Positions 48,031-57,350 of a stretch of 64,000 nucleotides of DNA are shown piece by piece. Source of the DNA: Chryseobacterium capnotolerans (GTDB lineage Bacteria; Bacteroidota; Bacteroidia; Flavobacteriales; Weeksellaceae); NCBI RefSeq assembly GCF_021278965.1, contig NZ_CP065589.1, positions 4,097,001 through 4,161,000 of the forward strand. The letters run 5' to 3'. The notes beneath the pieces are model-generated. The model made no database searches and had not been told where the DNA came from. It saw nothing but the letters and a program-made list of their open reading frames with translations. The position numbers were made by a program, and so were the translations under genes. Positions within the stretch are counted from its first letter, which is position 1, and each line of letters opens with the position of its first letter.

Positions 48031-48627
48031 ATGAGCAAAAAGAATATGGTTATCGCTTATCTTGTATTGACATTGATTTTCCTGAGTGAAGTTGTTTTAA
48101 ATTTTAATCAATACAGTTATAGCGGATATTATACAGACAAAATTATCAGCTGGCTCTGGCTGGCAATGACTGTTTTCATCATCATCAGGCTTTGGAAGGA
48201 AAAAGCAATTAAGGCTTATTTTGGTCTTTTGATTGCCGGAATTATTTTGAGTATTCTCCCAATGATGATTCCTTTCTTTGCCCTTGTCAGTTATTTTTCA
48301 ACCATTGACAGCTACCAGAGAATTCAATTAGAAGACAATTATCGAATAGAGAGGCATCGTCCCGGAGCATTGTCTAAACCGCAAATCGCTATTTACAAAC
48401 AGGAAGGTATTCTTGAAAAAAGAGTCTGCAAAACACCTTACGTTGAAGTTTTAGAAAAAGTTTTACAGCTTCCCTGGGTTGATATTCCAAGTGAGAAAAA
48501 ACAAGAACCTATTCAGGAGGCAAAACTTGTAAAATCCAACAAAGACAGCCTTGGAATTGAATATAAAATTATGGATAAAAAGCAGGTTTTTTATCATAAA
48601 ATTCAGCAAGATCAATTTGAAGATTAA
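48031..48627 (+). CDS. Hypothetical membrane protein
   Basis: A 198-residue protein with three N-terminal hydrophobic segments (about 7-25, 38-55, 65-90) and a charged C-terminal domain. It starts 7 bases after dtd on the same strand. I do not recognise the family. Confidence 0.7.
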   Translation: MSKKNMVIAYLVLTLIFLSEVVLNFNQYSYSGYYTDKIISWLWLAMTVFIIIRLWKEKAIKAYFGLLIAGIILSILPMMIPFFALVSYFSTIDSYQRIQLEDNYRIERHRPGALSKPQIAIYKQEGILEKRVCKTPYVEVLEKVLQLPWVDIPSEKKQEPIQEAKLVKSNKDSLGIEYKIMDKKQVFYHKIQQDQFED

Positions 48628-48659
48628 CCGGATTAACTCCTCATTGTATTCAAATAAAG

Positions 48660-48693
48660 AAATACCTTTCAGCAAAACTGAAAGGTATTTCTT
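48660..48693 (+). terminator. Terminator after the membrane-protein gene
   Basis: A 13-bp stem (AAATACCTTTCAG with CTGAAAGGTATTT) followed by T-rich sequence, about 33 bases past the stop. Confidence 0.85.
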
Positions 48694-48879
48694 TATAAAA
48701 ATGGCGGAAAATTATACGATAAAAACCGCTCGTAAATTATGCAGATTTCATGAATTCCCTTTAGATAAAGACATAAACAAGTTGTTGAAAAATAAATTCA
48801 CAAAAACGTGATTTGTTTTCATTTTATTATTATTTTTGATATTATCCAAATTTATTCACAACCATTTAACAAAAATAAT

Positions 48880-50535
48880 ATGAAAACAAAAATCAAATTC
48901 CTTATTCTCTTTGTATTCTGTTTTTTCCTTTCATTTGCACAATCTCCATCAGATCGCAGTGTTCCGCAAAACGATCTGATCTATGTATGTTTTGCAAAAG
49001 GTATCTCTTCAGAAAAAGATGCACTTAGTAAAAATCCTGAACTGGAAAGATTTGTGAAGGAAAATAGAATATCATTTACTTATGATCTAGGTTTTAGCAA
49101 TGAAAAGATCAATGAAATGATCGCTAGCAGCAGATTGAACGGAAATTCCGGAGAGTCTGTTCAAAAACTGAAAAGGATATTCAAAGCGGATGTTCCTGTT
49201 CAAAATGCTGATACTTTTCAAAGACTTACTCAAGCTCTTGAAAAATTTCCTGAAATAGAATATGTATCTGTGATGAGCAGTACTCCTGTTGAACCACCTC
49301 TTGTCAACATGTTTGTAGCAACACCTGATCTCGAAAATCTTCAAATGTATCTGAATGACAATCCGGGAATCAATGCAAAATACGCATGGTCAAGAGGAAT
49401 TACCGGACAAAACATCCGTATCCGCGATGTGGAATATGGTTTCTACAAAACTCACGAAATGCTAGCGAATCAGAACTCCATTCAGCTAGAACCTGGATAT
49501 TCTCCTAATTCAGGATTAGCGAACAATAATTACCGGGATCACGGAACAGCTGTTGTAAGTATTTTAGGGTCTATAAAAGATAATATCGGCCTTACTGGAG
49601 CTGTTTACAATGCTTCAGAAATAAAAGGCTATATGGAATGGACCACTGTTGGATATAACAGAGCTTCAGCGGTAAGCAGATCCATTAATGCCTCACAAGC
49701 CGGAGATATCATTTTATATGAAATGCAGACTGGTGGAAAAGACGGCCAATATTGTCCTGCTGAATATGACAGTGTGATATGGGATCTTACAAAAGCAGCG
49801 ACAGATTCAGGGATCATCATCATTGCGGCAGCAGGAAATGGGAATCAGGACCTTGATGAACCTTTCTATGCAATGTACAGATCCAGAGGAAACAGCGGCG
49901 CCATCATTGTAGGAGCCGGAACTCCTAATACTACTCATTCAAAACAAAGCTTCAGTACTTATGGAAGCAGAGTGGATGTACAAGGGTGGGGAAGCAGCGT
50001 TCTGGCTGCAGGATATGGATCGTATGCAAAGTATGACAATGATAATAACAGAACTTACAATTATTTCAGCGGAACCAGTTCTGCAACGCCTACAGTAGCT
50101 TCTGCAGCGGTACTGATTCAGGCTTTTTACCGTCAGACTACAGGACAGAATTTAAGTCCGGCTGCTATGAGAAATCTTTTGGTTTCTACAGGAATTCCAC
50201 AGGGAGGAACTGATGTGAATAAAAAAATTGGTCCACTTCCAAATGTAAGAAATGCCATTTTACAACTGGAAGGTAAATCTACAGCTTCCGCCAAAGCCTT
50301 ACCTGCTTTGGAAGTGAAAATTTATCCTAATCCATCCAGCGGCTATATCGCTATTCAAGCTAGCGAAGATAAAAAACTGGACATTGAAATTATCAATATG
50401 TATGGAAGATCAGTGATAAAAAGTATGGTTGCTTCCGGTGAAAGAATTAATATTTCAAATCTTCCTACTGGTCAGTATATCATTAATATCAATGAAGGAA
50501 CGAGACGGGTGGTAGAGAAGTTTACTAAATTATAG
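48880..50535 (+). CDS. Secreted S8 subtilase with type IX sorting domain
   Basis: This 551-residue protease has a signal peptide (FLILFVFCFFLSFAQ) and a subtilase domain with Asp in RIRDVEYG near residue 181, His in YRDHGTAVVS near 220, the oxyanion Asn in AAGNGN near 318, and Ser in GTSSATPTVA near 398. The C-terminal ~75 residues are a sorting domain (KIYPNPSSGYIAIQAS, TGQYIINI). The start is ATG 48880; a more upstream ATG would add a stretch that is not signal-like. It is predicted to be secreted by the type IX system, perhaps for nutrition. Confidence 0.9.
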   Translation: MKTKIKFLILFVFCFFLSFAQSPSDRSVPQNDLIYVCFAKGISSEKDALSKNPELERFVKENRISFTYDLGFSNEKINEMIASSRLNGNSGESVQKLKRIFKADVPVQNADTFQRLTQALEKFPEIEYVSVMSSTPVEPPLVNMFVATPDLENLQMYLNDNPGINAKYAWSRGITGQNIRIRDVEYGFYKTHEMLANQNSIQLEPGYSPNSGLANNNYRDHGTAVVSILGSIKDNIGLTGAVYNASEIKGYMEWTTVGYNRASAVSRSINASQAGDIILYEMQTGGKDGQYCPAEYDSVIWDLTKAATDSGIIIIAAAGNGNQDLDEPFYAMYRSRGNSGAIIVGAGTPNTTHSKQSFSTYGSRVDVQGWGSSVLAAGYGSYAKYDNDNNRTYNYFSGTSSATPTVASAAVLIQAFYRQTTGQNLSPAAMRNLLVSTGIPQGGTDVNKKIGPLPNVRNAILQLEGKSTASAKALPALEVKIYPNPSSGYIAIQASEDKKLDIEIINMYGRSVIKSMVASGERINISNLPTGQYIININEGTRRVVEKFTKL

Positions 50536-50684
50536 TGAAGAGGCGGGAAGATGGAAGAATGAAGTGGGAAGTTACTTTTAGTTGTTCTGTGACTATAAGT
50601 AAGATAAAGTAGTTTTTGTAAAATCAAAAAATACTATTGCTATTCTTTATAACTTTGATCACTTCCATCCTTCAATTCAAAACA

Positions 50685-50718
50685 AAAAAACTTCTTTCAT
50701 TGCTGAAAGGAGTTTTTT
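50685..50718. terminator. Hairpin terminator between convergent genes
   Basis: ACTTCTTTCA pairs with TGAAAGGAGT (one G-T pair), with A-run before and T-run after, so it can serve both converging genes. Confidence 0.7.
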
Positions 50719-50738
50719 TGTCTTAACTTTTATAACAA

Positions 50739-51251
50739 TTATTTCGCAGGAACGCTGCTGAAATTAAGGGCTACTTTAATATTCATATCCGAAGAAGTCT
50801 GGTTCTTCAGCTCATACACTGTTCTTACAGTAAGTCCTGAGCTTTTTACAATGCTATCCAGGAATCCTGTATCATTCAAATCTAAACTCATGCTGGATGA
50901 ATTGGTAGATATGTTAGAACGGGACGCAATCAGCCTCTCCCCTGTTCCACTGGATGAAACATATATCTTAATCGTTTTAAATGCACTTAGATTTCCGCCT
51001 GAAGGAGATGCTACAGAAATTTTCGCATCTGAAATTCTTACATCTTTAATCTGTGCGTTATTATTTCCCCCAAACCAGGTTTGTACATTGGCAGCAGTTG
51101 CTGTTGAGGAAACTTCTTTATCCGCAGGAACCCCCGTAGAAACTAAAACATTCGTTGTATAGGGAAATGTATTCTGAACCAGCGACTGTACGGTTCCGCA
51201 ACTTACAAGTACAGCTGAGACGGCCATTGCTGTTAGAACTATATTTTTCAT
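50739..51251 (-). CDS. Lipoprotein of unknown function
   Basis: This 170-residue lipoprotein has a signal ending in AVLVSCGTV (lipobox Cys near residue 19). The rest is Ser/Thr-rich and beta-like, with a repeated-looking VRISDAKISVASPSGG and a NFSSVPAK end. It has some resemblance to LEA14-type beta-sandwich proteins, but this is weak. It follows another lipoprotein gene on the same strand, 60 bases away. Confidence 0.6.
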   Translation of the reverse strand: MKNIVLTAMAVSAVLVSCGTVQSLVQNTFPYTTNVLVSTGVPADKEVSSTATAANVQTWFGGNNNAQIKDVRISDAKISVASPSGGNLSAFKTIKIYVSSSGTGERLIASRSNISTNSSSMSLDLNDTGFLDSIVKSSGLTVRTVYELKNQTSSDMNIKVALNFSSVPAK

Positions 51252-51310
51252 AATTTTTAAATTTAAACTTCAGGTATTAATTTGCAGAAACTGTACCAAA
51301 TTGATTTTCC

Positions 51311-51850
51311 TTACTCAATGCTTACGGTAAAATGACCTTTGGTATTTCCGGAGGCCATATTACTTTTCCCAATGATCAGCCATACTTCACCTTTCTCAGG
51401 AATTTCATAAGTCAGCTCTCTTCCGAATGGCCCATCATAATTTCCATTGGGAAGTTTTATTTGATTGAATCTGATATTGAAATATTTTTCTTTTGTTGAA
51501 ATTTTTGCTTTAATAGTAGACTGTTCAAAGTTGGTCAGTTTTAAAATCATTTCCTGATCATCATTTTTGAATTCTTCTCCCAATGTAAAAGGAAGCTGAG
51601 ATGCATCTGCTGTTCTTACAATCTGCCCTTCTTTTTCACTTCTCATCACTCCTTTACGTAAAACATCCTTGGTAGCAGGAGCATTGTTAATAATTGAATC
51701 TTTTTTCTCAATGCTGAAGAATCTGCTTTATAAACTGAGTCCGGCATTTCTGTTACAATGGCTGAATCCTTTTGAGATACATCTGTCACAGCAGGATCTT
51801 TTTTACATGAAATTATAATCAATGGAATTAACAATAAGCTTTTTTTTCAT
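51311..51850 (-). CDS. Lipoprotein, frameshifted twice
   Basis: A protein of about 179 residues rebuilt from three frame segments. Removing one base from the T8 run at 51840-51847 gives a signal MKKSLLLIPLIIISCKK with a lipobox Cys, and adding one base at the T6 run at 51701-51706 joins the acidic/Ser-rich middle to the C-terminal part (LPFTLGEEFKNDDQEMILK to the end). The C-terminal part looks like a beta domain of unknown function. Two one-base homopolymer breaks in one short gene make sequencing error the likely cause. Confidence 0.65.
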
Positions 51851-52022
51851 AATAATTAATTTTAAGGAAGAAAAGAGAGGAAGCTGGAGGCAGGGAGATG
51901 GAAGTTATTACAATTTACCATACATCCGAAGTAATATTTTTTTGAAATATCCCATTGCATTCCATTTTCTAGTCAATCCTGGTTAATCGGTTTTTTTAAA
52001 TGCTAAAATTGTTCCAACTCTT

Positions 52023-52709
52023 TTAAATGGTGGTTTTTTCAGATCGAAGAATATTTTCATTATTACTCCTAATCAACTTAAAAGTGAAATACATAAAATT
52101 GAGCATGATCCCCATCAAAAGGGTGACGCCCCAGGTTTTTGTATATTCAAGCGGAGAGATAAAACGCACTACAATATCATTGAATAGGCCGAAAGGATTA
52201 TTCAAAACGTCCCAACTGTTCCATCTCAGAAATCTTCCCAGATAAACTCCAAAGCTGCTCATAAAAAGAAAGAGGACTACAATGCCATTAATCATTCTTT
52301 GTTTACTATAACCGGACAGAAGTTTTTCAATATCATTAAGGCTTAAAAAGCCACAGATAAGGCCTGTCCACGCATAGGAAAGTATCACAATCAGATCATA
52401 CCAGATCGGTATAGTGTTTCTTGCTTTTAAATGAAAAAGATCAGTCAGGATATAGGGTGAGTTGGGAAAAAATAAAATCCAGACTATAATAATTGCAGCA
52501 ATGGATATTTTACTTTTAATATTGAATGCCAAGATAAAAGTACTCAGAAACAAAGGGATCCATGCCAGAAATAGGTTCCAATTGAGGAAGAAAAACACCT
52601 TTGTTTCACTGATGTAATATCTGAAAAGGGAAAGGCTGAAGCAGAATAAGGTCATGAATACCAATAATACATTTATTTTAAACCGTGGAGATTCCATTAA
52701 CTTTTTCAT
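52023..52709 (-). CDS. DUF1361 membrane protein
   Basis: This 228-residue protein has six or seven hydrophobic segments and DUF1361 hallmarks (FFLNWNLFLAWIPLF, the PNSPYILTDLFHL motif and ENSWDVLNNPF-like RWNSWDVLNNPFGLF). DUF1361 proteins are widespread, inner-membrane and without known role. It follows the next gene upstream by 12 bases. Confidence 0.85.
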   Translation of the reverse strand: MKKLMESPRFKINVLLVFMTLFCFSLSLFRYYISETKVFFFLNWNLFLAWIPLFLSTFILAFNIKSKISIAAIIIVWILFFPNSPYILTDLFHLKARNTIPIWYDLIVILSYAWTGLICGFLSLNDIEKLLSGYSKQRMINGIVVLFLFMSSFGVYLGRFLRWNSWDVLNNPFGLFNDIVVRFISPLEYTKTWGVTLLMGIMLNFMYFTFKLIRSNNENILRSEKTTI

Positions 52710-52721
52710 CCTATTTTCTTA

Positions 52722-54092
52722 TTAGTTGATGGTTTGATAATAGATGATCTTTGAAAGGAAAGGTTTCGACTTTTCTACTTTAATTTTGTTCTGAAGATCT
52801 CTTTTAAGCTTTTGATCATTCTTTTCTTCCGCATATTTCATAAGACTCTTTTCACTAAAATTAACTGAACCAAAATGGTAATTAACCGCAAAATCGTTAC
52901 GTTTCATATTCTGAGAAGTGATGAACCCTCCCCAGTTGATATAGCTGCAAATCAGAATCGTCCCATAAAGGTACCACGCCATGGTATTGAAAAGGAAAGC
53001 GTTTCTTTTTTGTTTTTGAATTTTCATAAAAGTTAAACCAAGTCCCACCAGAGCTAAAAGAAGGAATGCAAAAACGCCCAGTCTCTTATATGTAAAGGCA
53101 TAATTAACAATATATTCGTAGTTTTTGGCTGCGGCAGAGAGAATTAGAACAGCATTCAACACAATCCATACTTTAGCTAAAATTTTCAGCAGCTTTGCTT
53201 TGGAATCAAAATTGAAACCTGATTTAAAGTAGAACATGATCACCAGAATAGCCATCACAATAGACATAATCACTGCATTGACACGCTCATGAGTTTCTTC
53301 TGAAAGCTGAACCGGTGTTTTTGAAACTTCATAAAACTGTTCATAATTATAGGTGATGATGAAGAATATCAACAAAATATTCAGACAAAAGAAAGATACT
53401 ACTCCACTCGCCCTTTCCGCATTCAGATCAAGAAAAGAATAAGTTGCCTTAGGCTCCTGAGCGCTTTTCTGAAAGTCGTTATCTAAATAATGATGATTCT
53501 TGTAAATCAGTTTTTCAACAGCAAAATTCCAGAAATTAAAAGCAATAAAGAATCCTAAAACAGTAAGACAGAAGATCTGCCAAAGATTGATATCCAGTTC
53601 ATAATCTGTGAAAAGTGCGGCAAAATGATCACTCCCAGCGGCATAAATCCCAAAGAAAACAGAGATAAGAATGAGTGGAATGAGCACAAAGGCCACGATC
53701 TTCTGCCACATTCCGGGAACATTTCTTTGAGGCAGCCATTTATCCAGCATAAATACCCTGCATATTGAAGTACAGCCATTGGTGATAAAAACAGGAATTA
53801 AAAAAAGGATTTTCATTTTCCTGTTTCTCGATTTATAAGCTAATAAAAGCAGTGAACTTGCTACTGCCAGGAATGACGGAAAATCTCCATACCAAGCAAA
53901 TGCAATCCCCGAAAGTATACTTGTCCCTGTAAGCAAATAAAATACTCTGGTTTTCTTTTTTTGAGGAGTTTTAAAGAAATTCAGAATTGCATATAAAATT
54001 CCAAGGATTCCAAAATTCAGCCCCATGTCCTGATCATAGAACAGGACTACAAAAAGGGCTGTTGTTAGAAATATATAGTGATGTGTTTTCAT
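52722..54092 (-). CDS. Large membrane protein, DUF4173-like
   Basis: This 456-residue protein has about twelve hydrophobic segments and no signal peptide apart from the first helix. Motifs such as YKRLGVFAFLLLALVGL and NWGGFITSQNMKR resemble DUF4173/DUF4153 membrane proteins, but the assignment is tentative. It starts the run of membrane genes continuing to 52023. Confidence 0.6.
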   Translation of the reverse strand: MKTHHYIFLTTALFVVLFYDQDMGLNFGILGILYAILNFFKTPQKKKTRVFYLLTGTSILSGIAFAWYGDFPSFLAVASSLLLLAYKSRNRKMKILFLIPVFITNGCTSICRVFMLDKWLPQRNVPGMWQKIVAFVLIPLILISVFFGIYAAGSDHFAALFTDYELDINLWQIFCLTVLGFFIAFNFWNFAVEKLIYKNHHYLDNDFQKSAQEPKATYSFLDLNAERASGVVSFFCLNILLIFFIITYNYEQFYEVSKTPVQLSEETHERVNAVIMSIVMAILVIMFYFKSGFNFDSKAKLLKILAKVWIVLNAVLILSAAAKNYEYIVNYAFTYKRLGVFAFLLLALVGLGLTFMKIQKQKRNAFLFNTMAWYLYGTILICSYINWGGFITSQNMKRNDFAVNYHFGSVNFSEKSLMKYAEEKNDQKLKRDLQNKIKVEKSKPFLSKIIYYQTIN

Positions 54093-54116
54093 GATAATAA
54101 ATATTTAAAAATTAGA

Positions 54117-54410
54117 TTATGAAAAATTGAAAATAATAAGAAGATATATTGCTGCGATTGGAATATTTGCCAGCAAAAGGAGAACAGAGTTTCCCGAACC
54201 TTTTCTTTCAGAAATATCCATCAGGAAATGAAGCAACTCATATAAAAGTACTGTCATGTTCACAGGTATTGCAAAAATTACATAGATCAACCCACAAACC
54301 AGCAAGTCCTCATTTTTGGTGATAAAAAATAATAAAAACAAAAATGTACCAAGACCGAAAGAAATAAGAAAAGTATATTTTCCGGCAGGGCTAAACTTTA
54401 TATTTTCCAT
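54117..54410 (-). CDS. Small membrane protein, paralogue 1
   Basis: A 97-residue protein with three hydrophobic segments ending in the shared motif NIPIAAIYLLIIFNFS. It is related to the proteins encoded at 54920-55219 and 55229-55525, seen from the common size, helix pattern and NIPIAxLY-type end. The function is unknown. Confidence 0.7.
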   Translation of the reverse strand: MENIKFSPAGKYTFLISFGLGTFLFLLFFITKNEDLLVCGLIYVIFAIPVNMTVLLYELLHFLMDISERKGSGNSVLLLLANIPIAAIYLLIIFNFS

Positions 54411-54421
54411 GTCACGTGCGT

Positions 54422-54907
54422 TTAATGTAAAACAACTGTATCTTTCTGTTGGATAAAATCTTTCAGGTGTTCAAAATTCTGCCAAAGCAGACCTTCGAAA
54501 TCCCATTCGTGGAAGGCTCTCATCGTTTGCCCTTTTCGATAGGCTTTCATATATATCTTCAAATATTCAGGCAGGATAAAGGTTCCCAGTACAACAGCTG
54601 CTAAAAGATGAGCATTGAGCTTTCCGTTTCCAAGTAAAAGATATTGCATCGCAATTTCATCTTCGAAGTTGGTTCCACAATCAGTAATCAGATGATGAAC
54701 ATCATGATTTTCCATTTTGGGAATCATTGAAAACCCATGTTTATGATAGAATTCCCCTAATTTCCTTCCTAACGAATCTTCCTGAAACTCCAGCAACTGT
54801 CTTTCATTGAACTGCCATTGTCTCTTTTTCTTTTTAAAGTATTTTCTGTAGAGTTTTTGAGTTTTATCGTACACAAAAAGCAGAAACTGAACGCGTATTT
54901 TTTTCAT
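54422..54907 (-). CDS. Coq4-like protein
   Basis: This 161-residue protein has the Coq4 metal-binding pattern HDxxH followed by an acidic residue: MENHDVHHLITDCGTNFEDE near residue 65, and a C-terminal LLAAVVLGTFILPEYL. Coq4 proteins act in ubiquinone synthesis (decarboxylation and hydroxylation of the C1 position), but Bacteroidota normally make menaquinone, so a different role is likely. It sits among small membrane-protein genes on one strand. Confidence 0.7.
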   Translation of the reverse strand: MKKIRVQFLLFVYDKTQKLYRKYFKKKKRQWQFNERQLLEFQEDSLGRKLGEFYHKHGFSMIPKMENHDVHHLITDCGTNFEDEIAMQYLLLGNGKLNAHLLAAVVLGTFILPEYLKIYMKAYRKGQTMRAFHEWDFEGLLWQNFEHLKDFIQQKDTVVLH

Positions 54908-54919
54908 AGTGTTATGTAT

Positions 54920-55219
54920 TTAAAAGATTAGATTCCACCCTATGATGGTATAAAGAGCGGCAATGGGAATATTCCACAAAAGATATCCTGCAGATTGAAA
55001 ACAGGTTTTACGTTTGAGCTTGTTGATCATTCCATAGAGCATGAGACCTGCTAAAACCAGAAGATTGAATATGGATCCATAAATGAGTAGCAAAAAACCA
55101 AAGTCTGCGAATTTGAATTCTTTTGTAAGGATATATCCCAAAAAACAAATATTCCCTGCGAGGAAGAACAGTCCGAATATGGCTTTTCCTAAGTTTAAAA
55201 TATTTCTTTCTGACATCAT
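54920..55219 (-). CDS. Small membrane protein, paralogue 2
   Basis: A 99-residue protein with three hydrophobic segments and a C-terminal NIPIAALYTIIGW. It starts at ATG 55219 or the next ATG one codon on. The N-terminal NLGKAIFGLFFLAGNI matches the NLGKSIFGVFFVLGSI of paralogue 3 closely. It follows paralogue 3 by 9 bases. Confidence 0.7.
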   Translation of the reverse strand: MMSERNILNLGKAIFGLFFLAGNICFLGYILTKEFKFADFGFLLLIYGSIFNLLVLAGLMLYGMINKLKRKTCFQSAGYLLWNIPIAALYTIIGWNLIF

Positions 55220-55228
55220 TAGAATAAT

Positions 55229-55525
55229 TTAATTAAATAAACAGTTCCCTATTGCCCCATACAGAGTTGCAATGGGAATATTGATTAAGAGTATACCAAC
55301 TGCCTTTAAGCAGGCTAAAAATTTTGACCGATATATTATACCGTAAATCAAAAAAGATAAAACACACAATATATTTACCGGCACTCCGAAATAAACCAGC
55401 ATATAACCTGCTCCAGCAAAACCTCCTTCCTTGGTTATTATCGCTCCTAAAAGAAAGATACTTCCCAACACAAAAAAGACTCCGAATATAGATTTTCCGA
55501 GATTGATGATTTCTTTGTCTTCCAT
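55229..55525 (-). CDS. Small membrane protein, paralogue 3
   Basis: A 98-residue protein with three hydrophobic segments, starting MEDKEIINLGKSIFGVFF and ending NIPIATLYGAIGNCLFN. Together with two other copies it makes a small tandem family interrupted by the Coq4-like gene. It follows the phosphoesterase gene by 12 bases, so one transcript may run from 56377 to 52023. Confidence 0.7.
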   Translation of the reverse strand: MEDKEIINLGKSIFGVFFVLGSIFLLGAIITKEGGFAGAGYMLVYFGVPVNILCVLSFLIYGIIYRSKFLACLKAVGILLINIPIATLYGAIGNCLFN

Positions 55526-55537
55526 TTAATTAATTAT

Positions 55538-56377
55538 TTAAGCTTGAGTTAATGTAAAAACAGTAATTTCGGGGCGAACCATAAATCTTACTTGGAAAGA
55601 ATGTCCGAGGGCACGATTGATATACAACATTCTTCCATCTTTCAGATCAATCTCTCCGGATACATATTTTTTGTTTTTCACCGGAAGTATGGGGGTGATA
55701 ATTCCGGGAATCCTGCATTGCCCGCCATGGGTATGCCCACTTAAAATCCAGCCCTGGTAGCCATTCCATATATCCAGATCACAAGCATCAGGATTATGAC
55801 AAAGCACAATATTGGCTTTAGATGGATCATAGTTTGTCATCGCTTCTAAAGGTTGAAAATGGGGCGACCATAGGTCTTCAAAGCCTATAAAATTTAATCC
55901 ACGGCTTTCAGCCTGAGCATTTCTGAGCATTGTAATTCCTGAATTACTTAACGTATCACACACTTCCTCCGAACATTCTGAATCATTCCAATTCTCCCCG
56001 TAATCATGGTTTCCTAAGATTCCAAAAGTTGCTGAAGTACCCAGCACACAGTTTTCCATTACTTTTCTTAAATCTGCCTGTTCCTGGGGAGTTCCACGAT
56101 TTACAAAATCTCCTGTGTACACTACAAAATCTGGTTGATATTCTTTGGCCTTTTGAAAAGAGTCAATTAAAAAATTCCAGTCAAATCTTGCTCCTACATG
56201 CAAATCCGAAATCTGCATCAGTATTTTTCCATCCAATGCTTTAGGTAAGTTTTTCACAAGAAGTTTTCTTTGGACAAATTCAACCCAAAATGGTTCTACC
56301 TGCCATGAATACAATCCTGGGACAGTTCCCAACACTGAAACCTGTAGTATCTTTTTTAAAAATGTTTTTCTATTCAT
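55538..56377 (-). CDS. YkuE-like metallophosphoesterase
   Basis: This 279-residue protein has an N-terminal hydrophobic segment (MNRKTFLKKILQVSVLG) and the metallophosphoesterase motifs in order: ISDLHVG, YTGDFVNRG, ILGNHDYGE, CHNPDACD and SGHTHGGQ. These bind two metal ions. Family members cleave phosphodiesters or phosphomonoesters, some at the membrane. The start is ATG 56377; an upstream ATG adds twelve Cys-containing residues with no support. Confidence 0.88.
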   Translation of the reverse strand: MNRKTFLKKILQVSVLGTVPGLYSWQVEPFWVEFVQRKLLVKNLPKALDGKILMQISDLHVGARFDWNFLIDSFQKAKEYQPDFVVYTGDFVNRGTPQEQADLRKVMENCVLGTSATFGILGNHDYGENWNDSECSEEVCDTLSNSGITMLRNAQAESRGLNFIGFEDLWSPHFQPLEAMTNYDPSKANIVLCHNPDACDLDIWNGYQGWILSGHTHGGQCRIPGIITPILPVKNKKYVSGEIDLKDGRMLYINRALGHSFQVRFMVRPEITVFTLTQA

Positions 56378-56437
56378 TATTGTTATTTTAAAACAAAGAA
56401 CTTTGAAACACAAAGTAAAAATTCAAAAAATATAGGA

Positions 56438-56728
56438 CTATCGTCCCAATAGTTTTTCCAGGGCATCCAGATGATCTGTAAAAGCCTGTCTCCCACTTTG
56501 TGTAACGCGATAAGAAGTTTTAGGTTTCTTCCCTACAAATTCTTTTTTCACTTCAATATAGCCCACTTTTTCAAGAGCATTACTGTGGCTGGCAAGATTT
56601 CCATCTGTAATTTCCAGCAATCCTTTCATTTCAGAGAAATCAACCCAGTCGTTTACCATAAGAACAGACATAATGCCCAGTCTTACACGACTTTCAAATT
56701 CTTTATTGAGTTGACTAATTTTGATCAT
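56438..56728 (-). CDS. Winged-helix transcriptional regulator (HTH_34 type)
   Basis: A 96-residue regulator with the ArsR/HTH_34 pattern: LGIMSVLMVNDWVDFSEMKGLLEITDGNLASHSNALEKVGYIEV-type order (split here as LGIMSVLMVNDW, GLLEITDGNLASHSNALEK and GYIEVKKEF). Such regulators often sit in operons with a membrane protein they control. The two upstream genes on the same strand abut it (5 bases), which fits this arrangement. Confidence 0.85.
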   Translation of the reverse strand: MIKISQLNKEFESRVRLGIMSVLMVNDWVDFSEMKGLLEITDGNLASHSNALEKVGYIEVKKEFVGKKPKTSYRVTQSGRQAFTDHLDALEKLLGR

Positions 56729-56733
56729 TTTTA

Positions 56734-57348
56734 ATTTATTTTTTGGGAAAACATTGCATCCCTATAGCTCCGCCTCCATATTCAAGAGCCAGATTATTAT
56801 TTATTAATATGTACTGGCAACCATCATTAAAACCATTTCTGTCTGTATAACTTTTTTTGAAAAACATTAAAAGAATACATTCCTAAACCACTTCTCTTAA
56901 AACCTAATTTAACAGGTTCTCCATCTTTAATGGAAATACAATTTGCTTTGTCCAGCTTTTCTTTTAACGTTTTAATCTCATCTTCTGACCAGTTCAACTC
57001 AAACTTTAATTTTGATTTTGTTACATCAGAAACATTTATATCCCAATTTTGGTAGGTTAGTTGATTATCATTGAGAGAAGTAATTGTTATCCTCTCCAAA
57101 ACTTTATCATTTTTAAACTCTATATCAACCATTTTATCAGAAGGTTTGATTTTATAATAGTATTGAATCAAATCATCTATTTCAGCTTTATTCTCAATAT
57201 ATTCTTCTTCAAGCTCTGTAACAGAATAATCTTTATCAAAAGTTCCAAAAGCTATGGTTATCATTACTATAAAAGTAATTCCAATTATAACAATAAGTCC
57301 TAAAATTCCGACTAGGCCAATAAAAATATATTTAGAGATTTTAGACAT
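56734..57348 (-). CDS. Hypothetical exported/membrane protein, frameshifted
   Basis: A protein of about 204 residues with one N-terminal transmembrane helix (IFIGLVGILGLIVIIGITFIV) and an outer domain. The frame breaks at the T7 run at 56852-56858; removing one base restores QKSYTDRNGFNDGCQYILINN and a proper C-terminus ending GMQCFPKK, 5 bases before the regulator start. Without the repair the gene ends early and leaves a 100-base gap. The function is unknown. Confidence 0.75.
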
Positions 57349-57350
57349 TC

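Noticed and set aside
48701..48811. A 36-residue reading frame (MAENYTIKTARKL start) before the subtilase gene
   Set aside because: No homology recognised, no leader or element, and it lies in the gap after a terminator; too little to call a gene.
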